A DNA stretch of 64,000 nucleotides from JAJFJD01 sp965228975 (GCA_965228975.1 OZ245851.1:4154001-4218000), one strand, 5' to 3'; positions 25,804-35,522 are shown, numbered from the stretch's first letter. The notes: a model not told the origin generated them from the letters alone. Numbers and translations are program-made.

Positions 25804-27174
25804 CTATCCGCGCACGTCTTCGTAGTCGATGGGGAACATCTCGGTCGGCGTCTTCGGCTCGACGACGTGATAGACGTTGAACCGATAGGCGGGCCCGCAT
25901 TCGATATCCGACGGCGAGAAGGGAAAGGCCATGTTGCCTTCCTTGCATAGGCGGCCCGGAAAATCATTATGCATCGTATTGACCCGCGCGATCGAGAGCA
26001 CGGCGTTCGCCGATTCCTGATCGTCGGCGATGACTTCGACCAGCAGGCCCAATTCGTGTCCCGGGCTATCGCTTAGCGGCTCGCGCTCGGCCATGACCCC
26101 GTCACGTCCGTAGGTCCGGAAATTCAGATGGTACTTGTCGGACGTTACGCCGAAGGCTTCGGCCTTCTGCGCCACGTTCTCGCGCACCATTTCAATGTAA
26201 TTGTCATAGCCCGCGATCAGCACCGGGTCGCGGGTGCCGCAGATCGTTATCGCGCGATACCCGATCAGCTCCGCACCTTCGATCTTGACCGTATACTTAT
26301 CGTCCGGCGTCCACGTCATCCCGGAAACCCGGGTCGCGCGATCGGATACCGCTTCGAACGAACAGTCGGACGCATCGAGCACGCCACCCGGCTCTTGAAA
26401 TATCGTCGGGCTCGAATTCTCGTGCAGGCTTTGGTTGGCGATCGACGCCGGCGTGCAGCGGCGGATGGGGTTTGGCGGTTCGCAGATCACGCCGCCATCG
26501 TCGGTGATCGTGACATGGATGCAGTCATGCCCTTTCGGCCACGCACCGGCCGCCGCGCATTCGAGCATCTTGCCCGCATACCATGCCGGGGCCGCCTCGG
26601 TTTGCGCGCGCATTGCGCAAGCGGCAAAGGGCGCGGGATCGGTGCTACGGCCGCCGAGCACCACCAGCGCGCCTTGGTCCAGTGCCTCCATATACGGTTC
26701 GGTCCCCATGCAGCCGACGATCCGCTCCGCTTTGTCGACCGTCTCGGCATCGAGCGGCGGCACGTTGCGCATCGACTTTACCGTGCCCGCGTCCAACTGC
26801 TTCTTGACCCAGGCCTTGTCCTGTTCCGCGTGGATCGTCGCCATCTTGAACGATAGGCCGTCCTCGCGGGCGATCTCGCGCACGATATCAGCCATGACCT
26901 CGAGATGCGGTTCGCCGCCGGCGCCGCCGCACGTACCGACCGCCACGGGAATGTTGTGCTTGACCGCGGCGCGCAGCATCAACTGGATATCGCGCTTCAT
27001 CGCCAGCCGCGAGTTCAGGGTCTTGCCCGAGCCGAGATAATGCGGTCCCGGGTCGACGCTACCGCCGTCGACGCCGAGCATGTCGACGCCCATTTCGATC
27101 CCGCGTTCCAGTGATTCTTCGGGATAGCCGTAGCCCAGAATGCCGCTGGTCGAAAGCAGCCGGTAGTCGCCCAT
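25804..27174 (-). CDS. AtuA-like (DUF1446) protein
   Basis: The start at 27174 follows GGGGAG and gives 456 residues. The sequence fits the acyclic terpene utilisation AtuA family: YRLLSTSGILGYGYPEESLE, GVDGGSVDPGPHYLGSGKTL, PVAVGTCGGAGGEPHLEV. Family members lie with acyl-CoA carboxylase genes in citronellol/leucine-type pathways, but no reaction is firmly assigned. It is followed by its usual partner DUF4387. Confidence 0.88.
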   Translation of the reverse strand: MGDYRLLSTSGILGYGYPEESLERGIEMGVDMLGVDGGSVDPGPHYLGSGKTLNSRLAMKRDIQLMLRAAVKHNIPVAVGTCGGAGGEPHLEVMADIVREIAREDGLSFKMATIHAEQDKAWVKKQLDAGTVKSMRNVPPLDAETVDKAERIVGCMGTEPYMEALDQGALVVLGGRSTDPAPFAACAMRAQTEAAPAWYAGKMLECAAAGAWPKGHDCIHVTITDDGGVICEPPNPIRRCTPASIANQSLHENSSPTIFQEPGGVLDASDCSFEAVSDRATRVSGMTWTPDDKYTVKIEGAELIGYRAITICGTRDPVLIAGYDNYIEMVRENVAQKAEAFGVTSDKYHLNFRTYGRDGVMAEREPLSDSPGHELGLLVEVIADDQESANAVLSIARVNTMHNDFPGRLCKEGNMAFPFSPSDIECGPAYRFNVYHVVEPKTPTEMFPIDYEDVRG

Positions 27175-27245
27175 CGCATGCGCTCCCCGTCGGTTCAATC
27201 AGGCATTCAGGATAGTCGAATCGGCCGCGGCGTGGCAAAACGTCC

Positions 27246-28115
27246 TCAATACGGCCGGTCGCCCCGGACAAGCGCGCGGTACAGCATCCGATGCTGGCTA
27301 TGATCGTAGTCGAACTGCGCCTGATGCAAGGCCGACCGGTTGTCGACGATCAGCATGTCCCCGAGTTTGTATTCGTGGGTATAGGTGAATTCCGGCTTGA
27401 TCGCGGTTTCCAGCAACTCGGCGAGAAAATCCTGCGTTTCCTGCGGTTCCATGCCGAGGATCTTTTCGGTCTTCCCGGTGTGGAACCAGATCGCCTTGGT
27501 GCCGCGTTCGGGATGGGTGCGGATCAGCGGCTGGATCATTGGTCCGGTGTCGGATTCCTGTTGCGCCTTGAGGATATCGGGATTGGCGATCTTGGCGCGT
27601 GCGCTGCTGATCAGCGTGTTGGCCGTCTGCATCTTGTCGAGCCGAGCGCGAAAGTCTTCGGGCAAGGCTTCATAAGCGGCGCGCGAATTACACACGGCTG
27701 TACCGCCGCCGCTGTCCGGCAACGCCACGGGATAGAGCGAGGTGAACTTCGGCGGCCGCTCCTGATTCGTATGATCGGTGTGCCAGGTCGAATTCTTCGC
27801 CACCTTGGCCTGCTTGCCCGTGCTGTCCTTATGCCGGTTCGACAGGACGCTGATCAACGGTTCGCCGTCCGCGAGATAGAGGCGGTTCTGATCCTCCATC
27901 AGTTCGCCGAACTGCTCAGCAGCCGCCCTGAATTGTGACGCAGTGAAATGCTGGTCCCGAATGACCAGCACGACATGATCGACCAACGCCTCATAGAGAC
28001 GATTACGCGTCTCGTCGTCGAGCGGTTTCGTCAGATCGACCCCGGTCACTTCGGCACCGATCTGGTCCTTGATCTTGGTGATTTTCAGGGGGCGGTCTTC
28101 GGCAAGCACGCTCAT
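27246..28115 (-). CDS. TauD/TfdA-family dioxygenase (4)
   Basis: The start at 28115 has GGAGGAA 8 nt upstream and gives 289 residues. It carries the TauD opening IGAEVTGVDLTKPLDDETRN, the iron HTD in NSTWHTDHTNQERPPKFTSL, and the distal VDNRSALHQAQFDYDHSQHR. It stands alone between AtuA and a divergent RidA gene. Substrate unknown. Confidence 0.93.
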   Translation of the reverse strand: MSVLAEDRPLKITKIKDQIGAEVTGVDLTKPLDDETRNRLYEALVDHVVLVIRDQHFTASQFRAAAEQFGELMEDQNRLYLADGEPLISVLSNRHKDSTGKQAKVAKNSTWHTDHTNQERPPKFTSLYPVALPDSGGGTAVCNSRAAYEALPEDFRARLDKMQTANTLISSARAKIANPDILKAQQESDTGPMIQPLIRTHPERGTKAIWFHTGKTEKILGMEPQETQDFLAELLETAIKPEFTYTHEYKLGDMLIVDNRSALHQAQFDYDHSQHRMLYRALVRGDRPY

Positions 28116-28226
28116 GGGGCGATTCCTCCGGATCGTGGGCGGTGTTTTAGTATCGCATATTCTATAACGTCCTGCCGAACGCCGCCGTCCGGTCGAAATT
28201 CGGCACGCCCCGAAGGAGAAAACGTC

Positions 28227-28619
28227 ATGAAACGCACGCAATATGCCTCCGACTACCAGAAATCACGGTCCTATGCCCCGGCCGTGGTGACCGAGGGGGG
28301 CAAGACGGTTTGGCTCGCCGGGTTGCTGGCACCGGAGGACGAGGACGGCAATTCGCTCGCCGGTGATTTCGGGGCGCAGGTGCGTTGCATTTTCCGCAAG
28401 ATGAGGCGGCAGATGGAAGAGGTCGGCGGCACCCTCGACCATGTGGTCACGATGACCGGGTTCATCACGGAGGTGCGCTACAACCTCGACTTCGTGGAGA
28501 TCCGAAAGGAGTTCTTCAGCGAAGACAGCTATCCGGCTTCCACCTTGGTGACGGTGCAAGCGCTCAACCGGCCGGAAGCGATGGTCGAGATCACCGCCAC
28601 CGCAGTGATGCCGGAATAG
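28227..28619 (+). CDS. RidA/YjgF family protein (1)
   Basis: The 130-residue protein (ATG at 28227, AAGGAGAAAACG upstream) has the RidA pattern YAPAVVTEGGKTVWLAGLLA, MEEVGGTLDHVVTMTGFI and a C-terminal RPEAMVEITATAVMPE, including the arginine expected to bind carboxylates. RidA proteins hydrolyse reactive enamine/imine intermediates; this one is a Rid7-like variant at most, and its exact class is not fixed. It is convergent with a 2-hydroxyacid dehydrogenase. Confidence 0.9.
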   Translation: MKRTQYASDYQKSRSYAPAVVTEGGKTVWLAGLLAPEDEDGNSLAGDFGAQVRCIFRKMRRQMEEVGGTLDHVVTMTGFITEVRYNLDFVEIRKEFFSEDSYPASTLVTVQALNRPEAMVEITATAVMPE

Positions 28620-28639
28620 CGACGCGGCCGGCCGGCGAT

Positions 28640-29647
28640 CTAATCATTCGGACGCGGCCGCCGCGATTGCGGCCCTTCCCAGGATTCGGGATTCAGGACG
28701 AATGGCGGCAGGTCGCCACGGACCGCGGTCAGCAACTGTTCGACGGCGTTCACGGTCATGCGCTTGGTCGTCTCCGCGCTGAGGCCGGCGGTATGCGGCG
28801 TCAGCACGATTTTGGGATTCTCGAGAATCCGGTGATTGGCAGGCAGCGGCTCGGGATCGTACACGTCGAGCCCCGCCCCGGCCACGTGACCTGAGTCGAC
28901 GGCGTCGGCCAAAGCCTCCAGGTCGAGTGTCTTGCCCCGCGACGTGTTGACCACGAAGGATCCTTTCGGCAGGGCGGCCAAGGCGTCCGCGTCGACGATC
29001 GTACGGCTGGTCTCCGTCAATTCCGGGCAGACACACAACACCTCGCACTCGCCCAGCATCTCCTGCAGATTGCTCCGGCGCTCCACCTCGGCGACGGCGG
29101 CGAGACGCGGATCGACATAGGGGTCGTAGCCGAGCACGCGGCAGCGGAAGGCAAGGCGCAGCTTGCGCGCCAGTTCGGTGCCGATCCACCCCAGCCCGAT
29201 GATCCCGACGGTCTTGCCTTCGAGTTCGTAGAGTCCCAGGCCGCTGCGCTGATCCCATCCGCTGCCGTCACGCGTGACCGCGTCGCTCCACATCAGGCGT
29301 TTCATCGTCGCCAACACCAGCATCAAGGTATGCTCGGAAACGGGAATGCGCCCGAAGCCCTGATTATTGACCACCAGGATACCGCGCTCGGTCGCCGCCG
29401 GAATGTCGATCTTGTCGTAGCCAAAGCCGGACGTCGATACGACGACGAGGTCTTCGGCGGCGTCCATGATCGCCGCCGTTACGGCTTCCGGATATCGCGC
29501 CCACAATCCCTTGGCATCGGGCAACGCGGCGATCAGATCGCCCGGATCGCTGGAATCGACGACGGTGACGTCCGCGCCGGCAGCCTCCAGCTGCTGCTGC
29601 CCGCTTGGATCATACATCGGGCGCCATAAAACGATCTTGGGTCCCAT
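28640..29647 (-). CDS. D-2-hydroxyacid dehydrogenase (2)
   Basis: From ATG 29647 the product is 335 residues. It has the NAD motif VGIIGLGWIGTELARKLRLA, the catalytic Arg in NTSRGKTLDLEALADA, the acidic DVYDPEPLP and His in IVLTPHTAGLS. It reduces 2-oxoacids with NAD(P)H. It is only distantly similar to the copy at 17761-18726. The gap 29648-29895 upstream holds no recognised element. Confidence 0.92.
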   Translation of the reverse strand: MGPKIVLWRPMYDPSGQQQLEAAGADVTVVDSSDPGDLIAALPDAKGLWARYPEAVTAAIMDAAEDLVVVSTSGFGYDKIDIPAATERGILVVNNQGFGRIPVSEHTLMLVLATMKRLMWSDAVTRDGSGWDQRSGLGLYELEGKTVGIIGLGWIGTELARKLRLAFRCRVLGYDPYVDPRLAAVAEVERRSNLQEMLGECEVLCVCPELTETSRTIVDADALAALPKGSFVVNTSRGKTLDLEALADAVDSGHVAGAGLDVYDPEPLPANHRILENPKIVLTPHTAGLSAETTKRMTVNAVEQLLTAVRGDLPPFVLNPESWEGPQSRRPRPND

Positions 29648-29895
29648 ACTCCGTCGCTCACTTCCCGGCCGTCTACGTTTCTGTGCGGCGCCATCGTATC
29701 TCAATCGTCACGGATGCGGGAACCCATGCCGCGATCGCGCCATGTCGGAATTCGGCTACAGAAAATCAAACATTGAAGTTTCGCTTTCGAGACCTTTAAT
29801 TACCCCCCTATCGACAGACCCGAATGGGTCTTCCCACCAAACGAGCGGTAGCGGGCCGCCACGTCCGCGCCGGGAGACCCCGAGACCACAGCACC

Positions 29896-30570
29896 ATGGC
29901 CGACATCGATCCCGATTTTCAGTTGGAGAAACCGTCACACCTGTTTCCGTTGGTGCGGCACCTTTCCTATCCGTCGAGCCTGGCATTGAACCGTCTGCCG
30001 GTCACGCCGAACCAAATCACCACCCTGTCGATGGTGTGCGGATTGGGCGCGGCCTGGATGCTGCATTACGACGATTACGCCAGCACCTTGATCTCCGCAT
30101 TTCTGCTGCTCGGATATTACATCCTGGACAATAGCGACGGCGAGATCGCCCGGCTGAAGGGCCTGACGTCGGAATTCGGCAAACGATACGATACTTTTAA
30201 CGATTGGATCGTCCATACGGCGTTCTTCCTGTGCCTGGGATGGGGCGTCGCGGAGACGTCGGGGAACGACATCTGGCTCTGGTTCGGCGGCGCGGCGGCC
30301 GTCGGCGGCACCATCAACTACATCATCGACACCATCCGGGACACGCGCGAGAAGGCCGCAGGGTTGGAAAAGATCGAGGACGGCCCCGACGAGACCACCG
30401 GCGACCGTGTGGTGTTTTCCTCTCGGGTGGTGCGGGCGGATTTCTGTTTTTTAGTCCTGCCGCTGGCGCTATTCGACGCCGTTTGGCTGCTTCTTCCCGC
30501 GGCAGCCATAGGGGCGCAAGCGTACTGGGGCCTGCAGTTCGTGAAGAATTTCCGCCGGCATCATGTTTGA
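29896..30570 (+). CDS. CDP-alcohol phosphatidyltransferase
   Basis: The 224-residue membrane protein (start at ATG 29896; an upstream in-frame ATG at 29824 is less likely) contains the complete family signature D-x2-DG-x2-AR-x8-G-x3-D-x3-D: Asp78, Asp81, Gly82, Ala85, Arg86, Gly95, Asp99, Asp103. These residues bind metal and CDP. The enzyme transfers a phospho-group from a CDP-alcohol to another alcohol, making a phospholipid or related lipid in the inner membrane. The alcohol cannot be told. It overlaps the next gene by 8 nt, a sign of a joint lipid-modification task. Confidence 0.92.
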   Translation: MADIDPDFQLEKPSHLFPLVRHLSYPSSLALNRLPVTPNQITTLSMVCGLGAAWMLHYDDYASTLISAFLLLGYYILDNSDGEIARLKGLTSEFGKRYDTFNDWIVHTAFFLCLGWGVAETSGNDIWLWFGGAAAVGGTINYIIDTIRDTREKAAGLEKIEDGPDETTGDRVVFSSRVVRADFCFLVLPLALFDAVWLLLPAAAIGAQAYWGLQFVKNFRRHHV

Positions 30571-31564
30571 CGGGGCGCGCGCCTTTCGCCCCTGGCAATT
30601 CCTGTTCCTGATCTGCGGGCTGGCATTTCTCGGTGTCATCCTGTGGAACACCGACCTGCAATCGGTCGCGCAATATGTCGGCGCCATCGGCTGGGGCATC
30701 CTTTTGGTGCTGGCGGTCTACATGCTCGCCTTCCTGGCCGACACTGCATCCTGGCAGACCGTTATCCGAAACGAATGGCTGAAGGGCCTCGGGTTCTACG
30801 CCTTATGGAAAATCCGCATGGTCGGGGCGGCGCTGAACCGCGTGACCCCGGTCTTCGGGTTGGCGGGCGAGCCGGTGAAGGCGATCCTGCTCCGCAAGTT
30901 CCACGGCATGGATTACCAAGAAGGCGCGGCGTCCCTGGTGGTCGCCAAGACCGCCAACCTGATCGCATTGGTGATCTTCCTGGCGATCGGACTGGCCACG
31001 GCCCTCGCCTTCGATCTCCTGCCCAAAGGCTATGACTGGGGTGCTGTCGCGGCCCTCGCCACGCTCGCGCTCGGCATACTCGGCCTGTTCCTCGTACAAC
31101 GCCTGAAACTCAGTTCGGCGACGGCGTCCTGGTTGTCGCAACGGCGTTTCGGCCGCCCCATCGCCAAAGTCATCGAACAGATCCACGCCTTGGATCAACG
31201 CCTTGTCGAGAGCTATACGCGGGATCGGCGGCGCTTCGCCCTCTCGGTTCTGCTGACGCTCGCCAATTGGTTGCTGGGCGCGGTCGAGTTGTGGGTGACG
31301 CTGTGGCTCATCGGCGAACCGATCACGCTGGTCGAGGCGCTTTGCGCCGACGCCGCCGTGGAACTGGTCCGCGCCGCGACATTCTTCATCCCGGCCACCA
31401 TCGGCACCCAGGAAGCGGCCCTCGTCCTGGTACTCGGCCACATCACCGGGCAGCCGTCGGTCGGCCTCGCGGTCGCCGTCATCCGCCGGTTCCGCGAGAT
31501 CGTCTGGGTCGTTTGGGGATTCGCCATCGGCTGGTTCGGCTTCCGTCCACAGAACGCATCCTAG
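30563..31564 (+). CDS. Flippase-like membrane protein (LPG synthase TM/UPF0104 family)
   Basis: The 333-residue protein has about eight predicted membrane helices and family landmarks such as RVTPVFGLAGEPVKAILLRK near residue 93 and AATFFIPATIGTQEAALVLV near 270. The same fold forms the flippase half of MprF and occurs in HpnL-type hopanoid transport proteins. With the overlapping CDP-alcohol phosphatidyltransferase it probably moves or handles a lipid head-group product. Direct substrate evidence is absent. Confidence 0.85.
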   Translation: MFDGARAFRPWQFLFLICGLAFLGVILWNTDLQSVAQYVGAIGWGILLVLAVYMLAFLADTASWQTVIRNEWLKGLGFYALWKIRMVGAALNRVTPVFGLAGEPVKAILLRKFHGMDYQEGAASLVVAKTANLIALVIFLAIGLATALAFDLLPKGYDWGAVAALATLALGILGLFLVQRLKLSSATASWLSQRRFGRPIAKVIEQIHALDQRLVESYTRDRRRFALSVLLTLANWLLGAVELWVTLWLIGEPITLVEALCADAAVELVRAATFFIPATIGTQEAALVLVLGHITGQPSVGLAVAVIRRFREIVWVVWGFAIGWFGFRPQNAS

Positions 31565-31648
31565 GATATCGCCCCTCCAGTCGCGCCGTCCGCCGTTTCG
31601 CACTATGGTCGAACCGATCCCAACCGGTATGGAAGGACCGCCCGACCG

Positions 31649-32386
31649 ATGCTCAACTGGACCGAAGACGAAAGTATCATCGACGGAACGGCCGAACGCG
31701 CGTTTACGGTCGATCGTGGGGGCGACGCGATCCCCGGCGCATTCTGGCGTCCCGCCGTTACCGACGCGGCGACGCCGCTCGTCCTGATGGGCCATGGCGG
31801 CAGCGGACATAAGCGCAACGAGCGCATGACCATGCTGGGCCGGCTGTTCGGCGGTACTTATGGTTGGAGCGCCGCCGCGATCGACGGCCCGGTGCATGGC
31901 GACCGGGGACCGGTTACAAGCAGCGAAGATGCCGAATACCGGGCGTTGTGGAAGCGGGACGATCCAGTGCAGGAGATGATCAACGACTGGAAATCGGTGT
32001 TGGACGCCTTGACGGCGCTCGACGGCGTCGACCCGGGCCGCGTCGGCTATTGGGGCCAGTCGATGGGCACCATGTTCGGCCTACCTTTCATCGCAAGCGA
32101 GACACGCGTTAAGGTCGCCGTCCTCGGCAAGGCGGGCATGACCGGCATGAGCCCGGCCCGCAGCGGCATCGCACCCACATTCGAGAAATTCGCTCCGGCA
32201 GTGTCGCAGCCGGTACTGTTCAACATGCAATGGGATGACGAACGGTTCGACCGCGACGGGCAGATCGACCTGTTCGACCGGATAGGATCTGTCGACAAAC
32301 GGCTGCACGCCTATCCCGGCATCCATGGCGACAATGGGCCGGACGCCTTCGTGGCGCAGGCGGAATTTCTCAAGCGGTACCTTTAG
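31649..32386 (+). CDS. Alpha/beta hydrolase (dienelactone hydrolase-like)
   Basis: The 245-residue protein shows an oxyanion loop LVLMGHGGSGHKRNE, a nucleophile elbow GYWGQSMGTMFG with Ser138, an acidic strand NMQWDDERF and a catalytic His in YPGIHGDNG. It is cytosolic with no signal peptide. A GGAAGGA lies about 11 nt upstream of ATG. It overlaps the convergent hot-dog gene by 4 nt. Substrate unknown. Confidence 0.85.
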   Translation: MLNWTEDESIIDGTAERAFTVDRGGDAIPGAFWRPAVTDAATPLVLMGHGGSGHKRNERMTMLGRLFGGTYGWSAAAIDGPVHGDRGPVTSSEDAEYRALWKRDDPVQEMINDWKSVLDALTALDGVDPGRVGYWGQSMGTMFGLPFIASETRVKVAVLGKAGMTGMSPARSGIAPTFEKFAPAVSQPVLFNMQWDDERFDRDGQIDLFDRIGSVDKRLHAYPGIHGDNGPDAFVAQAEFLKRYL

Positions 32387-32826
32387 AGCGCCTGCTCCAG
32401 CATCTCGCCGACCATCACAACGTCTCCATGCTGGTTGGTCGACTCGATCTCGAAGCGGATACGCTTGCGCTCGTCGATCTTTTCGACGAGCCGGATGACC
32501 GTGGTGATCGTGTCGCCCGCAATCACCGGGCGGATGTATTTCGACGACGTCGACAAAAGCGCGGTCCGGATCTTGTAACGTTCGCAGAACTGGACCAACG
32601 GCCGGGACATCAGTGCGGTGGTCATCACGCCATGCGCGATGCGGTCCGGAAACGGCGTGTTGGCCCGGGCCCAATCGCCGTCCATATGGATGGGATTGAA
32701 ACTCTGGATCGCGCCCGCGAAGGCATCGATCGCCGCACCATCGACAAGTTGGGAACTCGATTCGGCCGCGCCGAGGGGCAGCGACTCGTATGTTCCGTCC
32801 CAGGTTTCTGTCGTCATGTTGGTCAT
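32383..32826 (-). CDS. MaoC-like hot-dog protein (1)
   Basis: The 147-residue protein (start 32826, or 32817 with better spacing to GAGG) has the R-hydratase/MaoC motif: AIQSFNPIHMDGDWARANTP with the expected Asp/His neighbourhood, then RIAHGVMTTALMSRPLVQF. MaoC proteins hydrate enoyl-CoA or act as thioesterase-like enzymes. It is divergent from an SDR gene and belongs to a CoA-ester block. Confidence 0.9.
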   Translation of the reverse strand: MTNMTTETWDGTYESLPLGAAESSSQLVDGAAIDAFAGAIQSFNPIHMDGDWARANTPFPDRIAHGVMTTALMSRPLVQFCERYKIRTALLSTSSKYIRPVIAGDTITTVIRLVEKIDERKRIRFEIESTNQHGDVVMVGEMLEQAL

Positions 32827-32908
32827 GCCTCGTCTTGTTGGTCGGCGGGTGTTGGTTTTGGCTGCGTGACCCTCATGCTACCATCCTGCGATGCATAGGG
32901 AGGGACCG

Positions 32909-33688
32909 ATGATCCTGAAAGACAAGGTGGTTCTCGTTACCGGCGCCGGCGCCGGGATCGGTGAAGCGATCGCCATCGCCATGGCGGAAGCCGGCGCGCA
33001 GGTCGTGTCGGCGGATATCGACGGCGCCGCCGCACAGAAAACCGCGGACGCGGCAGCCGAATACCAAACGAGGACCATGGCGCTCCAGGCCGATGTCGGC
33101 AATGTCGAGGAGATCGACCGCATGATCAGCCGCACGGTCGACGAGTTCGGCCGGCTCGACATCATCGTGAACAACGCGGGCGTCACGCGCCGCGCCTACA
33201 TCATGGACCTGACCGAGGAAGACTGGGACCGCATCCATCGCGTCAACGCGAAGGGCGTCTTCTTCTGCCTGCAACGCGCGGCCCGCACGATGATCGCACA
33301 GGGTGAAGGACGCATCATCAACATCGCCTCGATCGCCGGACGCGGCTATGCGGGCACCTCCAACGCCGCCTACGCCGCGAGCAAGGGCGCGGTGATCGCA
33401 CTGACCAAGACCGCGGCACAGCAGCTCGGCCAGCACAACATCAACGTGAATGCGATCTGCCCCGGCATCACGCGAACACCGCTGAGCGACCGGAATCTCG
33501 CCGTCCGGGCCGAGGAACAGGGGGTGAGCCTGGAAGTCGCGCTGGAGAACCACCTCAAGCCGATCCCGATCGGCCGCGCCAACCAGGCGGAAGACATCGC
33601 CGCGATGGCCGTCTTCCTGGCCTCGCCGGGCGCCCGCAACATCACCGGGCAGGCCTACAATGTCGATGGCGGCCTGGTCCTGAGCTAG
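32909..33688 (+). CDS. Short-chain dehydrogenase/reductase (1)
   Basis: From ATG 32909, 4 nt after GGGAGGG, the 259-residue protein is a classical SDR: TGAGAGIGEAIA cofactor motif, NNAGVTRRAY, active-site YAASKG (Tyr and Lys), and PGITRTPLSDRN. It is FabG-like and probably oxidises a 3-hydroxyacyl-CoA or a sugar-like alcohol. Convergent with MmgE/PrpD (4 bp gap). Confidence 0.93.
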   Translation: MILKDKVVLVTGAGAGIGEAIAIAMAEAGAQVVSADIDGAAAQKTADAAAEYQTRTMALQADVGNVEEIDRMISRTVDEFGRLDIIVNNAGVTRRAYIMDLTEEDWDRIHRVNAKGVFFCLQRAARTMIAQGEGRIINIASIAGRGYAGTSNAAYAASKGAVIALTKTAAQQLGQHNINVNAICPGITRTPLSDRNLAVRAEEQGVSLEVALENHLKPIPIGRANQAEDIAAMAVFLASPGARNITGQAYNVDGGLVLS

Positions 33689-33692
33689 CGAA

Positions 33693-35051
33693 TCAAGCGT
33701 CGGACCGGTTCATGGCGCCGACCAGCGCCGAAATGTCCGCCGCGCCATCCAGTCGATCGACGGCGTCGATGACCGCTGCGGCCTGCGCAACATCTCCATA
33801 AACCGCAAACTGCGCCTCGAACTTTCGCTTCACTTCGTCGGCGGTCATCGGGTTCTTGTCGTCGCCTTTGGCCGCGTCGACTTCCTTGGCGATTTCCTTG
33901 CCGTCCTTGAATCGGATCGTGACGCGGCTCGGCGAATATTCAGGATGCCGCGCCGACAAAGCCGGATCCTCGGCAACCGAAATACGTTGCATCAAAGCAC
34001 CGATAGACGGGTCGCGCAGCGCCTGCTCGGAGAAGGATTCCTCGCCGAGCACACCGGTCAGCAACGCCGTCCCGACCACATAGGGCAGGCTGTGATCCGC
34101 CGTCTCCCGCGTCTGCGGCGACCAGTTCGCCGGGCTGCTCGCCATCATCTCGAAGGACCGGTCATAGGTCGCGACGTCCACGCTTTCTATTTCATCGACG
34201 TCCAGACCCTCCCGCAGATCCATGGCCGCCCAGGCCGCCGCCTGACCGTGATAGCAGATCGGATAGCTTTTCAGGTTGGTATGCGCGATTCGACGCGGCG
34301 GCTCGCCCGGCTGCAACGGCCAGTCGATAGGACCGACGATATCCTGCAGACCGAACTTGCCCTCGAACGGCTTGTCCGGACCGGTGATCCCCTCTTGGGC
34401 CAACAACGCGGCGAACAGGCCGTTGCGCGATGCGTTCGCGCCGGCGCACCCCTTCCAGGCCGACAGTTCTCCCTGACGGGTCTGAATCACCGCCATGTTG
34501 GGGACGGCGGCGAGCGCCACGGCATGTCCCAATTCTTCCCGGTTCAGACCCAAGAGCTTACCCGCGCACAAGGCGGACGCGATGACGCCGTAGACCGGTT
34601 GATCCCAGCCCTGCGAATTCAGGTCGATGGCGGCACAGCAACCGCAATAGACCTCGTATCCCGTTGCAATGGCGATGATCAGGGACTTTCCATCGCTGCC
34701 CGCGATTTCCGCCGCCGCGAAGGCGGCGCCCATGATATCGCTCGGATGCCCCCCGCTCTTGATCCGGTAGGTGTCGCTCATGTCCAGGACGCGCAGCATC
34801 ACGCTGTTCGCGAAGGCGGCCATTTCCGGCGCGACCTTGTCGCCGCTGCCGAAGATCGTGGCCGGGGTATCCATCGAGTAACGGGCGGCGAGACGCCGCG
34901 CCGTTTTCGAAACGGGGTGATCGTAGCCGCCGGCGACGCAGCCGAGCGTATCGAGGATTCGGTCCTTGGCGGCCGCCGAAACGGCGTCCGGCAAATCCTC
35001 GAACCGGGTGCCGAGCGTATAATCAACGAGTTTCTCAGTCGTCGCGTCCAT
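33693..35051 (-). CDS. MmgE/PrpD family protein
   Basis: The 452-residue protein has the family N-terminus (RFEDLPDAVSAAAKDRILDTLGCV, IFGSGDKVAPEMAAFANSVM) and RSGGHPSDIMGAAFAAAE-like block near 105. Relatives include 2-methylcitrate dehydratase and cis-aconitate decarboxylase. A strong ribosome-binding site (GAGGTGAGG) precedes the ATG. It heads a minus-strand pair region near two MaoC genes and may act on a tricarboxylate or a branched acid. Confidence 0.9.
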   Translation of the reverse strand: MDATTEKLVDYTLGTRFEDLPDAVSAAAKDRILDTLGCVAGGYDHPVSKTARRLAARYSMDTPATIFGSGDKVAPEMAAFANSVMLRVLDMSDTYRIKSGGHPSDIMGAAFAAAEIAGSDGKSLIIAIATGYEVYCGCCAAIDLNSQGWDQPVYGVIASALCAGKLLGLNREELGHAVALAAVPNMAVIQTRQGELSAWKGCAGANASRNGLFAALLAQEGITGPDKPFEGKFGLQDIVGPIDWPLQPGEPPRRIAHTNLKSYPICYHGQAAAWAAMDLREGLDVDEIESVDVATYDRSFEMMASSPANWSPQTRETADHSLPYVVGTALLTGVLGEESFSEQALRDPSIGALMQRISVAEDPALSARHPEYSPSRVTIRFKDGKEIAKEVDAAKGDDKNPMTADEVKRKFEAQFAVYGDVAQAAAVIDAVDRLDGAADISALVGAMNRSDA

Positions 35052-35085
35052 ACCTCACCTCACTGCATCGCCCGCGCGGCCCGGC

Positions 35086-35508
35086 TTACGGATCGATCCG
35101 GGCGGTCGCGCTGCCTGTGATCACCGTCTTGCCGTCCTGGTTCTTGGTTTCCAAGGTCAGGTCGACGAATTGCTCCGAGCCTTCGCTGCGTATTTCGGCC
35201 ACCGTGGCGGTCGCCGTCAGCGTATCCCCCGGCCAGACCTGATTGGTGAACCGCACGCCGTATTTCGTCAGGCGGCCGTCGCCGACATAGTTGGTCAGCA
35301 TCTTGCCGGTCAGTCCCATGGACAGCATGCCATGGGCGAAAACGCCGGGATATCCGGCGACCTCTCGGGTGTAGACATCGTCGGAATGGAGCGGATTGTA
35401 ATCGCCCGACGTGCCCGCATACATCACCAGCTGGGTGCGGGTCAGATCGTCGATGACAACCTCTTCGTAGTTGTCGCCGACCTTCAATTTCTGTGCGCTA
35501 AGCGGCAT
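35086..35508 (-). CDS. MaoC-like hot-dog dehydratase (2)
   Basis: The start at 35508 follows GGGGAGAGGAAA and gives 140 residues; the open frame continues upstream to 35805 but over the neighbouring gene in another frame. The hot-dog motif is YAGTSGDYNPLHSDDVYTRE (hydratase Asp and His) followed by VFAHGMLSMGLTGKML. It sits 14 nt after a larger N-terminal-type MaoC gene, and together they resemble the two halves of a bacterial enoyl-CoA hydratase 2. Confidence 0.92.
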   Translation of the reverse strand: MPLSAQKLKVGDNYEEVVIDDLTRTQLVMYAGTSGDYNPLHSDDVYTREVAGYPGVFAHGMLSMGLTGKMLTNYVGDGRLTKYGVRFTNQVWPGDTLTATATVAEIRSEGSEQFVDLTLETKNQDGKTVITGSATARIDP

Positions 35509-35522
35509 TTTCCTCTCCCCCC

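Noticed and set aside
31565..31648. Rho-independent terminator after the flippase-like gene
   Set aside because: No convincing GC stem with a T-tract was found.
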